Assembly (NCBI GenBank): GCA_026129165.1 | Contig: JAHCIP010000020.1 | Location: 1-36,398 of the forward strand | Source: Anaerolineae bacterium | GTDB taxonomy: Bacteria; Chloroflexota; Anaerolineae; Epilineales; JAHCIE01 | Reading direction: 5' to 3' | Length of the DNA stretch: 36,398 nt | Shown: positions 30,449 through 36,398 of the stretch, piece by piece | Layout of the letters: each line of letters begins with the position of its first letter | Position numbering within the stretch: position 1 is the stretch's first letter | The notes under the pieces: model-generated | The model's database searches: none | What the model was told of the DNA's origin: nothing | What the model saw: the letters and a program-made list of their open reading frames with translations, nothing else | Made by a program: the position numbers and the translations under genes

Positions 30449-31729
30449 CTAGCCAATGAGATACTCAACGCGCACGGTGTCGGTTTTGCTCTGCGCCACC
30501 TGACCTGACGAGTCCAGGGCGACCACCTGGAACTCGAAGACACCCTGTGTTCCGCGCAGGTCAGGGTACGCCTCGCGCCCCACGTCCACGACGACCGTGT
30601 AGACCCCGCTTCCCGCCGCCGGCTGCATGGCTGCTTTGCGCCACGCGCCAGCGGGAAGGTTGGGGCTGGTCGAACGGTAACGGTACTCCAGGGTGACAGC
30701 CTGGATGTCCTTCGGTGAGTCGGCGCCCTGGACTTCGGCGCGGACCGTGACGCGCGTGGGACGGTTGCCGCACTCACCGTAGCAGACCGGATCGGGGGCG
30801 GCGCTGGCCTTGACTGCCAGAGGTACATCGGTCGGTGGTGGCGGCGCATTGGTCGGCGTGGGGCGGCGCGGCAGTAGGGTCGGCGTGGGTGTCGCCACAG
30901 GTGGAGGTGGTGTCGGGCGGGCCTGGGTGGGTCGGACCAGGCCAGTATCAGGGGTGGGCGTCGGCGTGAGGCGTATACCGAGCCGGTTGATGACGCCCCA
31001 TAGCAGCCCTCCACCCACCACGACCCCAACGACGAGCAGCAGCAACCAGCCCAGACACCCACGCCCACCGTGACCATCGCCCGCTGAGTCGTCTCCCCCT
31101 GGTCCCCCGGTATAGGGAGGCCGAGAGGGAGGTGGAGCGCTGCCCGCCCCGCCCCGCCCGATGCCCCCACTCGAAGCTCGACCCACCACCCGCCGCCATT
31201 CAATCTGCTGTAGCGGGGACAGGGTCGCATAGGACTGAACGGAGATAACCCTGTACTTACCGGCCAGGAGACTCACTTCTAGCGCCAGCAGGCGGTCGGC
31301 GGCGGGGCCGGGCAGGCCGACCAGCAGGCGCGTCGAGCCGGTCACCTTCCCCATAATCGCAACTTCATCCAGGCTGACGCCGAGCAACTGGGCTAGCGCG
31401 GCCTTGATCTCCGGCTTGACCACGACATCGTTGGACAGGATGAGCTGGACTTTTTTGCGCGCCTCGCAGCCGCCGATCCGACCCAGCAGGCGACCCATCG
31501 CGTCGTCGGCGCGGCGCTTGAGGATTTCGACCAGCAGGCAGGCCAGGTTGCCCTTGCGCTCGAAGTAGCCGATGAGTTCCTGGCAGAACTGGCTCTTGGT
31601 GGCGCGCGGAAACTCCTCGACATCCAGGCTGAGGTCGAAGCAGATTTCGGTCAGGTCGGCCATGTTGAAGCGGTCCGCCATAAACTGGCGAAGCGCCGCG
31701 CGGTCTGAGGCTGCGAGGGCGGCAGACAT
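30449..31729 (-). CDS. EAD-like domain protein with one membrane helix and an extracytoplasmic beta-rich domain
   Basis: 426 residues. Residues about 8-73 (ALRQFMADRFNMADLTEICFDL, then KSQFCQELIGYFERKGNL) match the small helical effector-associated domains of bacterial conflict and signalling systems; the EAD subtype is not certain. Residues about 88-168 (KKVQLILSNDVV, QLLGVSLDEVAIMGKVTGST) look like the alpha/beta module often following EADs, perhaps TRADD-N-like. A Gly-rich segment, one helix (225-247), a Pro/Thr linker (255-303) and a beta-rich domain with Cys316 and Cys320 (304-426) follow. With no signal peptide, the EAD should be cytosolic and the C terminus outside. It may sense an external cue and recruit an EAD-bearing effector inside. 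ATG 31729 has a weak GAGAG site; a longer frame to 31774 would run into the repeat. Confidence 0.78.
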   Translation of the reverse strand: MSAALAASDRAALRQFMADRFNMADLTEICFDLSLDVEEFPRATKSQFCQELIGYFERKGNLACLLVEILKRRADDAMGRLLGRIGGCEARKKVQLILSNDVVVKPEIKAALAQLLGVSLDEVAIMGKVTGSTRLLVGLPGPAADRLLALEVSLLAGKYRVISVQSYATLSPLQQIEWRRVVGRASSGGIGRGGAGSAPPPSRPPYTGGPGGDDSAGDGHGGRGCLGWLLLLVVGVVVGGGLLWGVINRLGIRLTPTPTPDTGLVRPTQARPTPPPPVATPTPTLLPRRPTPTNAPPPPTDVPLAVKASAAPDPVCYGECGNRPTRVTVRAEVQGADSPKDIQAVTLEYRYRSTSPNLPAGAWRKAAMQPAAGSGVYTVVVDVGREAYPDLRGTQGVFEFQVVALDSSGQVAQSKTDTVRVEYLIG

Positions 31730-31743
31730 GGCTCTCTCTTGGA

Positions 31744-31813
31744 GGACCAAGGACCAAAGACGAAAGACCAACACAAAGTTACAGCTTGGCCTTTGGTCCC
31801 TGGTCCTTCGTCG
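31744..31813. repeat. Heptad-periodic inverted repeat, GGACCAA type, between GS-family and EAD genes
   Basis: GGACCAA, GGACCAA, AGACGAA, AGACCAA (31744-31771), then in the same 7-bp phase TTGGCCT, TTGGTCC, CTGGTCC, TTCGTCG (31786-31813). Arms 31744-31759 and 31791-31806 match at 15 of 16 positions. On the minus strand it begins right after the GS-family stop codon and ends about 15 bases before the EAD gene. Confidence 0.85.
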
Positions 31814-31814
31814 T

Positions 31815-33170
31815 CTAAAACTTCAGCAAGTGGTGCTGAATTTCGAAGCCGGTCGTCTCGCGGCGGAAGGCGGCGTACTCGGAGGTGCGGACGGCCAGGT
31901 AGGCGTTCGCCAACTCCGCGCCGAGGGCGGTCATCATGACCGGGTCGGTGCGCAGGGCCAGAATGGCCTCCATCTGGTTGGTCGGCAGGCGCTTGATGCC
32001 CCGCGCCGCCAACTCCTCGTTGGAGAAGAGCGCGGGGTCGGTCTGGACCGGCTCGCCGGGGTCAATTTCACGCTCGACCCCATCAATACCGGCGGCGATG
32101 AGGCCAGCCAGGGCCAGGTAGGGGTTGCAACTGGGGTCCACGGGCTTGAGTTCCAGGTTGACCGACCGCGCGTCCGCGCCCCATAGGCCGGACGCGACGC
32201 GCAAGGCGGCCTCGCGGTTGTCTGGCCCCCAGGCCGTGAAGGCCGAGGTCCAACTGCGCGGCTGGTGCAGGCGGCGGTACGAGTTGTAGCTGGGGCAGGT
32301 CAGGGCCAGCAGAGCGGGCAGGTGGGCCAGGACGCCGCCGATGAAGCAGCGCGCCAGGGGCGTCAGGCCGTACAGCGCCTCGGGGTCGTAGAGGCGGTTG
32401 GTGATGAAGCGGGCGTCCCACAGGCTGAAATGGATGTGGGCGCCGTTGCTGGGCTGGTCGGGGAAAGGCTTGGGGGCGAAGGACGCCAGCAGGCCGTGCT
32501 TGGCGGCGGTGCCGCGCACCGTCTCGCGGAAGACCACCTGGTTGTCGGCGGCCCGCATGGCGTCGGCGTGGTGGATGGTCAGCTCTTGCTGGCCGTGGCC
32601 CGCCTCTGGATGGTAGTGCTCGACGGCCAGCCCCTGTACCTCCAGGGTCGAGGCCAGGTCGTCCACAAAGCCGGCCGCCGTGGTCATGCCGTGGCTGCTA
32701 TAGGCTAGGGACTGGTCAAACGGCAGGAACTGGCCTTCGGGCGTGCGGGTGACCAGAGTAAACTCGTTTTCGAAGGCGGCCTGAACCCCAATGCCGCGCG
32801 CGGCGGCGCGTTGGATGTGGTAGTCCAGGAGCGAGCGCGGGTCCAGGGGCCACGGCCCGCCCTCGGCGTCCACCAGGTTACAGGTCAGGGCGGCCTGGTG
32901 GGGGACATAGGGCAGCAGGTGGAAGGTGGACGTGTCGGGCATCAGCCGAATCTCGCCCACCGGCCCCAGGTTCTCGATGGGCTGCAACTGGTCCAACATG
33001 TTGAGGGCCTGGATGGCGATGGGCAGGCCGACGCCGTTGCGGAGACGGTCGGGCAACACGTCTATGTGGACGGCCTTGCCGCGAATGATGCCGGCGTTGT
33101 CGCAATACAGGAACCGAATAAAGCGGGCGCTATTCTCCCGCGCTTTCTGGACGACTTCATCTCGGGTCAT
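31815..33170 (-). CDS. Glutamine synthetase family protein (gamma-glutamyl-amine ligase-like)
   Basis: 451 residues. An N-terminal beta-grasp (about 16-100: FLYCDNAGIIRGKAVHID) is followed by the catalytic barrel with ENEFTL, HPEAGHGQQELT, NGAHIHFSLW, RRLHQPRSWTSAFTAWGPDNREAALRV and NLELKPVDPSCNPYLALAG. The metal-binding Glu and the His/Arg positions of the GS fold are present. The wording of these motifs is nearer to the GlnA3/GlnA4 and gamma-glutamylputrescine synthetase side than to housekeeping GlnA. It may join glutamate to an amine instead of ammonia; the substrate cannot be read. The start ATG 33170 has GGAGGA upstream. An extended -10 promoter about 26 bases upstream leaves almost no leader, so local RNA control by the ANTAR protein is unlikely. 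Confidence 0.9.
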   Translation of the reverse strand: MTRDEVVQKARENSARFIRFLYCDNAGIIRGKAVHIDVLPDRLRNGVGLPIAIQALNMLDQLQPIENLGPVGEIRLMPDTSTFHLLPYVPHQAALTCNLVDAEGGPWPLDPRSLLDYHIQRAAARGIGVQAAFENEFTLVTRTPEGQFLPFDQSLAYSSHGMTTAAGFVDDLASTLEVQGLAVEHYHPEAGHGQQELTIHHADAMRAADNQVVFRETVRGTAAKHGLLASFAPKPFPDQPSNGAHIHFSLWDARFITNRLYDPEALYGLTPLARCFIGGVLAHLPALLALTCPSYNSYRRLHQPRSWTSAFTAWGPDNREAALRVASGLWGADARSVNLELKPVDPSCNPYLALAGLIAAGIDGVEREIDPGEPVQTDPALFSNEELAARGIKRLPTNQMEAILALRTDPVMMTALGAELANAYLAVRTSEYAAFRRETTGFEIQHHLLKF

Positions 33171-33195
33171 GCGGTCCTCCTCGTGGATAGCGTTG

Positions 33196-33204
33196 ATTAT
33201 ACCA
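33196..33204 (-). promoter_or_regulatory. Extended -10 promoter of the GS-family gene
   Basis: Minus strand TGG-TATAAT (33204-33196), part of TTGTGGTATAAT, which differs by one base from the tig and hydroxylase promoters. No -35 match. Confidence 0.6.
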
Positions 33205-33288
33205 CAAGAGGGAGGACACAGGGGAAGCGCGATGATGTCAGATGGCGGCTGGCCTCACGCATTATTCCTCAATCGCGTTTGGGCGGTG

Positions 33289-33294
33289 TATAAT
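33289..33294 (+). promoter_or_regulatory. Possible -10 element of the histidine kinase gene
   Basis: TATAAT at 33289-33294, 27 bases before ATG 33321; no convincing -35. It is divergent from the GS-family promoter about 90 bp away. Confidence 0.4.
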
Positions 33295-33320
33295 TGAGGT
33301 CATCAGAGGTAAAGTAGCCT

Positions 33321-34784
33321 ATGATGACCGAGACAGCGTTGCTCGATACCAGTGAAGAAACGCTCCAGCGTGTCGCCCAATCGCTGGGGATTGTGGCCGA
33401 CCTGAGCCGCGCCGACGCCGTGCTCTATAAATTGGAAGGCAACCGGGGGCGCATCATCGCTCACGCGCCGCCCCATTCCGTGCCGGCCTACTGGCGCGAG
33501 GCTATCCTGGATAGCATCTGGCCGCTGGAAGCTGGCGGCCCTGGCACGCGCGCGCTCCAGGGGCAGCGGCCGGCGCGGACGATGCAGAAGCTGGCGCAGG
33601 GCAACCTGGTGCGAGTCATCTATCCGGTGTTTAATCCGGGCGGCGCGCCGATTGGCCTGCTTGCCTTCGACCGCCCTCTAATCCAGGAGGAACGCCAGCG
33701 CCACCGCAAGCCCGCCTTCCGGCATGCCATCACCACGCTGCAACAAATGGCCGCGCAGGGCCATCTCCGAGGCGCGGAAACGCTCAGCCCGTTTAGCGAG
33801 TACGATGGCATCCTGGTGGTCAACCGGGCGCAGGAGATCCAGTACGCCAGCGGGGTGGCGACGAGTATCCTCAACCGCACTGGCTTCCGTGTCACCCTGG
33901 AAGGGCTGGAACTGGGGCAACTGCCGACGAAAGACGCGGCCCTGGCCGGCCGGGCGATGACCGAGAGCCGCTGCCTGGAAGAAGTCGAGGAACGACCGGA
34001 AGGCATCTACTGGGTCAAGAAGGCCATCCCCCTCATTGGCACGCGGCCCCCGCTACGCACCTGGCGGCGGCTGATCAGCCTGGAAGCGACCGAGCCGCAT
34101 GTGGTGGGCGCCATTCTCACCGTCCATGACGAAACGGAGAGCCGCCGCCAGGCGCGGGAACTGAAGCTCAGATCGGACATGCTGCTGGAACTCCAGCATC
34201 GTGTCAGTAATAGCCTGCAAACGCTCACGTCGCTGATTAGAATCCAGGCGCGGCGGGCGGAAAGCGCCGAGACACAGGCGGCGCTCCAGGAAGCCATCAA
34301 CCGCATCCTCCATGTGGCGGCCGTCCACGAATTTCTGTTCGACCCCAACGAACGCCGGGTCAACCTGCGGGCGCTGACGGAACGGCTGGTGGAGCTGTCG
34401 CGCCCGTTGGTTCCGCCGCCGCTGGTGGTCCAGTTCCATGTGGACGGCGGCGATATTTTTATCGCGGGCAGCCGGGCGACCCATGCGGCGCTGGTCATTT
34501 CGGAGTTGATTCTGAACTCGGTTGAACATGCCTTCGAGCAGCAGAGCCACGGTACTGTCTGGATTCGGCTCGCGCAGCGCGGCGACCAGGTCGAGGTCGA
34601 AGTGCGTGACGACGGGCAGGGCGCGCCGCAGGGCTTCGCGCCCGACACCGGGCTGCAACTCGTCCGCAACCTGACCACGGGGGGCCTGCAGGGCCAGTTC
34701 AGTATTACCAACGATGAGGCGGGCGGCGCTGTGGCGCGGGTGACGTTCGCGGCGCAGCCGTCGCGCCGGAATGGCGTGAACTAG
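33321..34784 (+). CDS. Cytosolic sensor histidine kinase, PdtaS/EutW type (HisKA_2)
   Basis: 487 residues without a membrane helix. The N-terminal GAF-like sensor (about 10-150: LGIVADLSRADAVLYKLEGNRGRIIAHAPP) resembles the N-domain of mycobacterial PdtaS. A PAS-like domain (about 155-275, SEYDGILVVNRAQEIQYAS) follows, then HisKA_2 with His293 in ELQHRVSNSLQTLTSLIRIQAR, then an HATPase_c domain with N-box SELILNSVEHAF and G-box RDDGQGAP. Kinases of this class phosphorylate ANTAR regulators, and one is encoded next, 30 bases downstream. The ligand of the GAF/PAS part is unknown. AGAGGT lies about ten bases before ATG 33321; a second ATG directly follows. Confidence 0.93.
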   Translation: MMTETALLDTSEETLQRVAQSLGIVADLSRADAVLYKLEGNRGRIIAHAPPHSVPAYWREAILDSIWPLEAGGPGTRALQGQRPARTMQKLAQGNLVRVIYPVFNPGGAPIGLLAFDRPLIQEERQRHRKPAFRHAITTLQQMAAQGHLRGAETLSPFSEYDGILVVNRAQEIQYASGVATSILNRTGFRVTLEGLELGQLPTKDAALAGRAMTESRCLEEVEERPEGIYWVKKAIPLIGTRPPLRTWRRLISLEATEPHVVGAILTVHDETESRRQARELKLRSDMLLELQHRVSNSLQTLTSLIRIQARRAESAETQAALQEAINRILHVAAVHEFLFDPNERRVNLRALTERLVELSRPLVPPPLVVQFHVDGGDIFIAGSRATHAALVISELILNSVEHAFEQQSHGTVWIRLAQRGDQVEVEVRDDGQGAPQGFAPDTGLQLVRNLTTGGLQGQFSITNDEAGGAVARVTFAAQPSRRNGVN

Positions 34785-34814
34785 CATTCGCTGTTTAGCG
34801 GGAGGAGGGAGCGT

Positions 34815-35420
34815 ATGGAAAGGACACGAGTGATCGTCGTGGACGACGAGCCAATCACTGTCCAGGATTTGAAGGAAACGCTTGAAGGGCTGGGCTATCT
34901 TGTCATCGGTACGGCGGGCGACGGCCGCAGTGGGGTCAACCTGGCGCGGCAACTGAAACCGGACGCGATCTTGATGGATATCAAGATGCCAGACCTGGAC
35001 GGGATCGAGGCGGCGCGGGTGTTGACGGAGGAGCGTGTGGCGCCGGTGGTGCTGGTGACGGGCTACGCTGAGAAGGGGCTGATACAGCGGGCGCAGGAGG
35101 CGGGCGTCATCGCCTATATCACCAAGCCGTTCCGCCCGTCGGACCTATCGCCAGCCATCGAGGTGGGCATCGCCCGGTTCCGCGAGTTCGAGGCGCTCCG
35201 CAAGGAGAACGAGACCATCAAGGATTCGCTGGAGACGCGCAAGCTGGTGGACCGCGCCAAGGGCATCCTGATGACGACGCAGGGCCTCAGCGAGAGCGAC
35301 GCCTTCCGCAAGATTCAGAAGATGAGTATGGATACGCGCCGGCCCATGAAGGACATCGCCCAGGCGCTCATCATCACCTATGAGGCCGGCGCCCACGACG
35401 ACAAGCCGCGCAAGGCATGA
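34815..35420 (+). CDS. ANTAR-domain response regulator (PdtaR/AmiR/NasR type)
   Basis: 201 residues. The receiver domain (1-120) has VIVVDDEP with the acidic pocket, Asp55 in ILMDIKMPD as the phosphorylation site, VTGYAE and the Lys of ITKPF. A helical linker leads to the ANTAR domain (about 135-190: LETRKLVDRAKGILMTTQGLSESDAFRKIQKMSMDTRRPMKDIAQALI), which binds paired RNA hairpins with six-base loops and prevents transcription termination. It is paired with the HisKA_2 kinase upstream; GGAGGAGGG is the SD. No obvious two-hairpin target is near, so targets lie elsewhere in the genome. Confidence 0.95.
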   Translation: MERTRVIVVDDEPITVQDLKETLEGLGYLVIGTAGDGRSGVNLARQLKPDAILMDIKMPDLDGIEAARVLTEERVAPVVLVTGYAEKGLIQRAQEAGVIAYITKPFRPSDLSPAIEVGIARFREFEALRKENETIKDSLETRKLVDRAKGILMTTQGLSESDAFRKIQKMSMDTRRPMKDIAQALIITYEAGAHDDKPRKA

Positions 35421-35464
35421 CGGAGGTCGCTCCGGACCTCACTGGTGATGGTCAGTTGCCGATG

Positions 35465-35592
35465 GTAGGGGCAACCCCCCGTGGTTGCCCTGCCTGCGAC
35501 GGACAGGGGTCGGGGGAGGCATGGGGGCTGGGGGCGGCACGGGGGCCGAGGCAGGCATGGGGGCCGAGGCAGGCACGGGGGCCTGCCCCTAC
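35465..35592. repeat. G-rich repeat block with period 18, bounded by inverted repeats
   Basis: Outer arms GTAGGGGCA (35465-35473) and TGCCCCTAC (35584-35592). GGGCAACC/GGTTGCCC forms a hairpin at 35469-35490. Between 35523 and 35583 are three units of 18 bases plus a partial one, consensus GGGGGCCGAGGCAGGCAY. Repeated runs of five G give quadruplex potential on the plus strand. It lies between two convergent genes. Confidence 0.8.
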
Positions 35593-35608
35593 GCCGGACG
35601 CGGCTCCC

Positions 35609-36398
35609 TCACACCTCGCCGTATTTGTACTTGGTGCTGTCTTCGATGACCTGAATCTCAGCCGGGGTCAGGTCGAACAGGGTGTAGACGCGGGCGTTGA
35701 GGGCGGTTTCGAGGCGCACGATGTCGGCGGTGAGGCGGGCGTGCTGGGCCCGCTGCTCGGCCAGCCACTCCTCCCACTCGTCGCGCTGCTTGAGGGGGAT
35801 ATCGCGCTTGAAGACCTTCTGGAGTTCGGCGCGGAAGGCGGGGAAGTCCAGGTCCCACCATGCGGTGAGCTTCTGGTTGAGGGTTTTGTCCGGCGTCCCC
35901 AGGTCGCTCTGAATGCGCCGCCGCGCCCGGCGGTGCAGGCTATAGCGCACCTTCGCCGCCTCCGTGATGCTCATCGCCAGGTTGCCGATGGCTTCCCGGT
36001 CGGCCGTCAGCCCGTCGGGAATGGGGAGACGCGAAACAAACTGGACCCACATCTGATACTGCCACAATCCAGCCCGCAGACGTAACGGCAGACAAATCTG
36101 GGAAACTGCAAACCACAGACAACGTGATTGTAGTATACCTAGCAGAGTGGTGTCTGTAGTCGAGATGAAGAAGCCTTTATTGTTGATGTACTTTCCTTCG
36201 CTGTCCCAAGAGAAACGCGGGAGCTTGGCAATTTCCGGCCAGAATATTTTGGACTGATCGAAGGCTTCATAGTAATTACATGCGCGAAGCTCCCACCAGT
36301 ACTCACCCTTATCCGACCGTCTTCGAGCAGGCTCCTGGAACGGAGCCAAATGGTCCGCTATTGATGAATACGCCTTTGAGAACTTGAGCCAAGCCTCT
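35609..36398 (-). CDS. Type IIG/TaqI-like restriction-methylation enzyme, C-terminal part
   Basis: The frame is open to the right edge, so the gene is 5'-truncated; about 262 residues remain. The visible part begins EAWLKFSKAYSSIADHLAPF and runs into RRRSDKGEYWWELRACNYYEAFDQSKIFWPEIAKLPRFSWD, FFISTTDTTLLGILQSRCLWF and QFVSRLPIPD. These are typical of the TaqI-like target-recognition domain at the C terminus of N6-adenine methyltransferases and type IIG enzymes. A helical tail with LFDLTPAEIQVIEDS ends it. The methylase and any nuclease domains are outside the window. By hand count, 36061-36300 is about 48% GC while 35641-35880 is about 66%, so the recognition region differs from its own 3' end, which fits domain exchange or transfer. 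Confidence 0.88.
   Translation of the reverse strand, partial: EAWLKFSKAYSSIADHLAPFQEPARRRSDKGEYWWELRACNYYEAFDQSKIFWPEIAKLPRFSWDSEGKYINNKGFFISTTDTTLLGILQSRCLWFAVSQICLPLRLRAGLWQYQMWVQFVSRLPIPDGLTADREAIGNLAMSITEAAKVRYSLHRRARRRIQSDLGTPDKTLNQKLTAWWDLDFPAFRAELQKVFKRDIPLKQRDEWEEWLAEQRAQHARLTADIVRLETALNARVYTLFDLTPAEIQVIEDSTKYKYGEV

Noticed and set aside
1..36398. tRNA, rRNA, prophage or IS elements
   Set aside because: No tRNA-like T-loop or cloverleaf, rRNA signature, integrase or transposase sequence was recognised by eye; a covariance-model scan would be decisive.

Overview
The window looks like a chromosomal segment of a high-GC bacterium, most likely a member of the Chloroflexota (Anaerolineae-like). 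This is inferred from gene style, not from a marker phylogeny. Pointers are lipoproteins with long Pro/Thr/Ala 'TPTPTP' or 'PTEAPK' linkers, a cytosolic PdtaS/PdtaR-type two-component pair, a MurA with Asp instead of the usual Cys, an S18 protein with a very long Ala/Pro/Arg-Gly leader, and intergenic spaces filled with palindromic and 7-bp-periodic repeats. No rRNA, tRNA, CRISPR, phage or IS transposase gene was seen.

Layout, left to right. 1-1.4 kb: 3' end of a rubredoxin-domain gene, a degenerate CPBP membrane protease, and a small XRE regulator overlapping it antisense. 1.6-8.2 kb: housekeeping block with tig, clpP-clpX (overlapping), rpsF-ssb-rpsR and a membrane-anchored PrsA/SurA-like foldase. 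8.2-17.3 kb: a carbohydrate locus. A LacI-family repressor lies behind two perfect TGGGAGCGCTCCCA operators, followed by an ABC sugar-binding lipoprotein, two permeases (no ATPase gene) and a 1222-residue lipoprotein fusing a clan GH-A-like glycosidase to a GH116 beta-glucosidase-like enzyme. The operator matches, base for base, the published box of the cellobiose-responsive CelR of Thermobifida, so a beta-glucoside/cello-oligosaccharide scavenging system is the best guess. 17.4-19.7 kb: a molybdenum hydroxylase large subunit without its partners.

From 19.7 to 33.2 kb almost everything is on the minus strand: an SLC13-type transporter with regulatory RCK_C domains, murA (Asp117), an S41 protease homologue that has lost its catalytic Lys and Gln, a TetR-LolD-MacB-like efflux operon with a clear operator, and a pair that deserves attention. 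In that pair, a protein with an effector-associated (EAD-like) N-domain, one membrane helix and an extracytoplasmic beta-rich domain sits 15 nt upstream of a multi-pass membrane protein. A glutamine-synthetase-family enzyme lies upstream of the pair. One small plus-strand gene (GlsB/YeaQ family) interrupts the run at 24.8 kb. The right end carries the PdtaS/PdtaR-like kinase and ANTAR regulator, a G-rich repeat tract and the 3' part of a TaqI/type IIG-like restriction-methylation gene cut by the window edge.

The most unusual non-coding signal is a set of heptanucleotide-periodic inverted repeats at four loci (6.8, 8.2, 21.7 and 31.8 kb). Each starts within a few tens of bases 3' of a stop codon. 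They resemble in style the short tandemly repeated heptanucleotides known from cyanobacteria. The best protein-level candidates for something undescribed are the EAD-TM-ectodomain pair and the GH-A/GH116 fusion under two-operator control.
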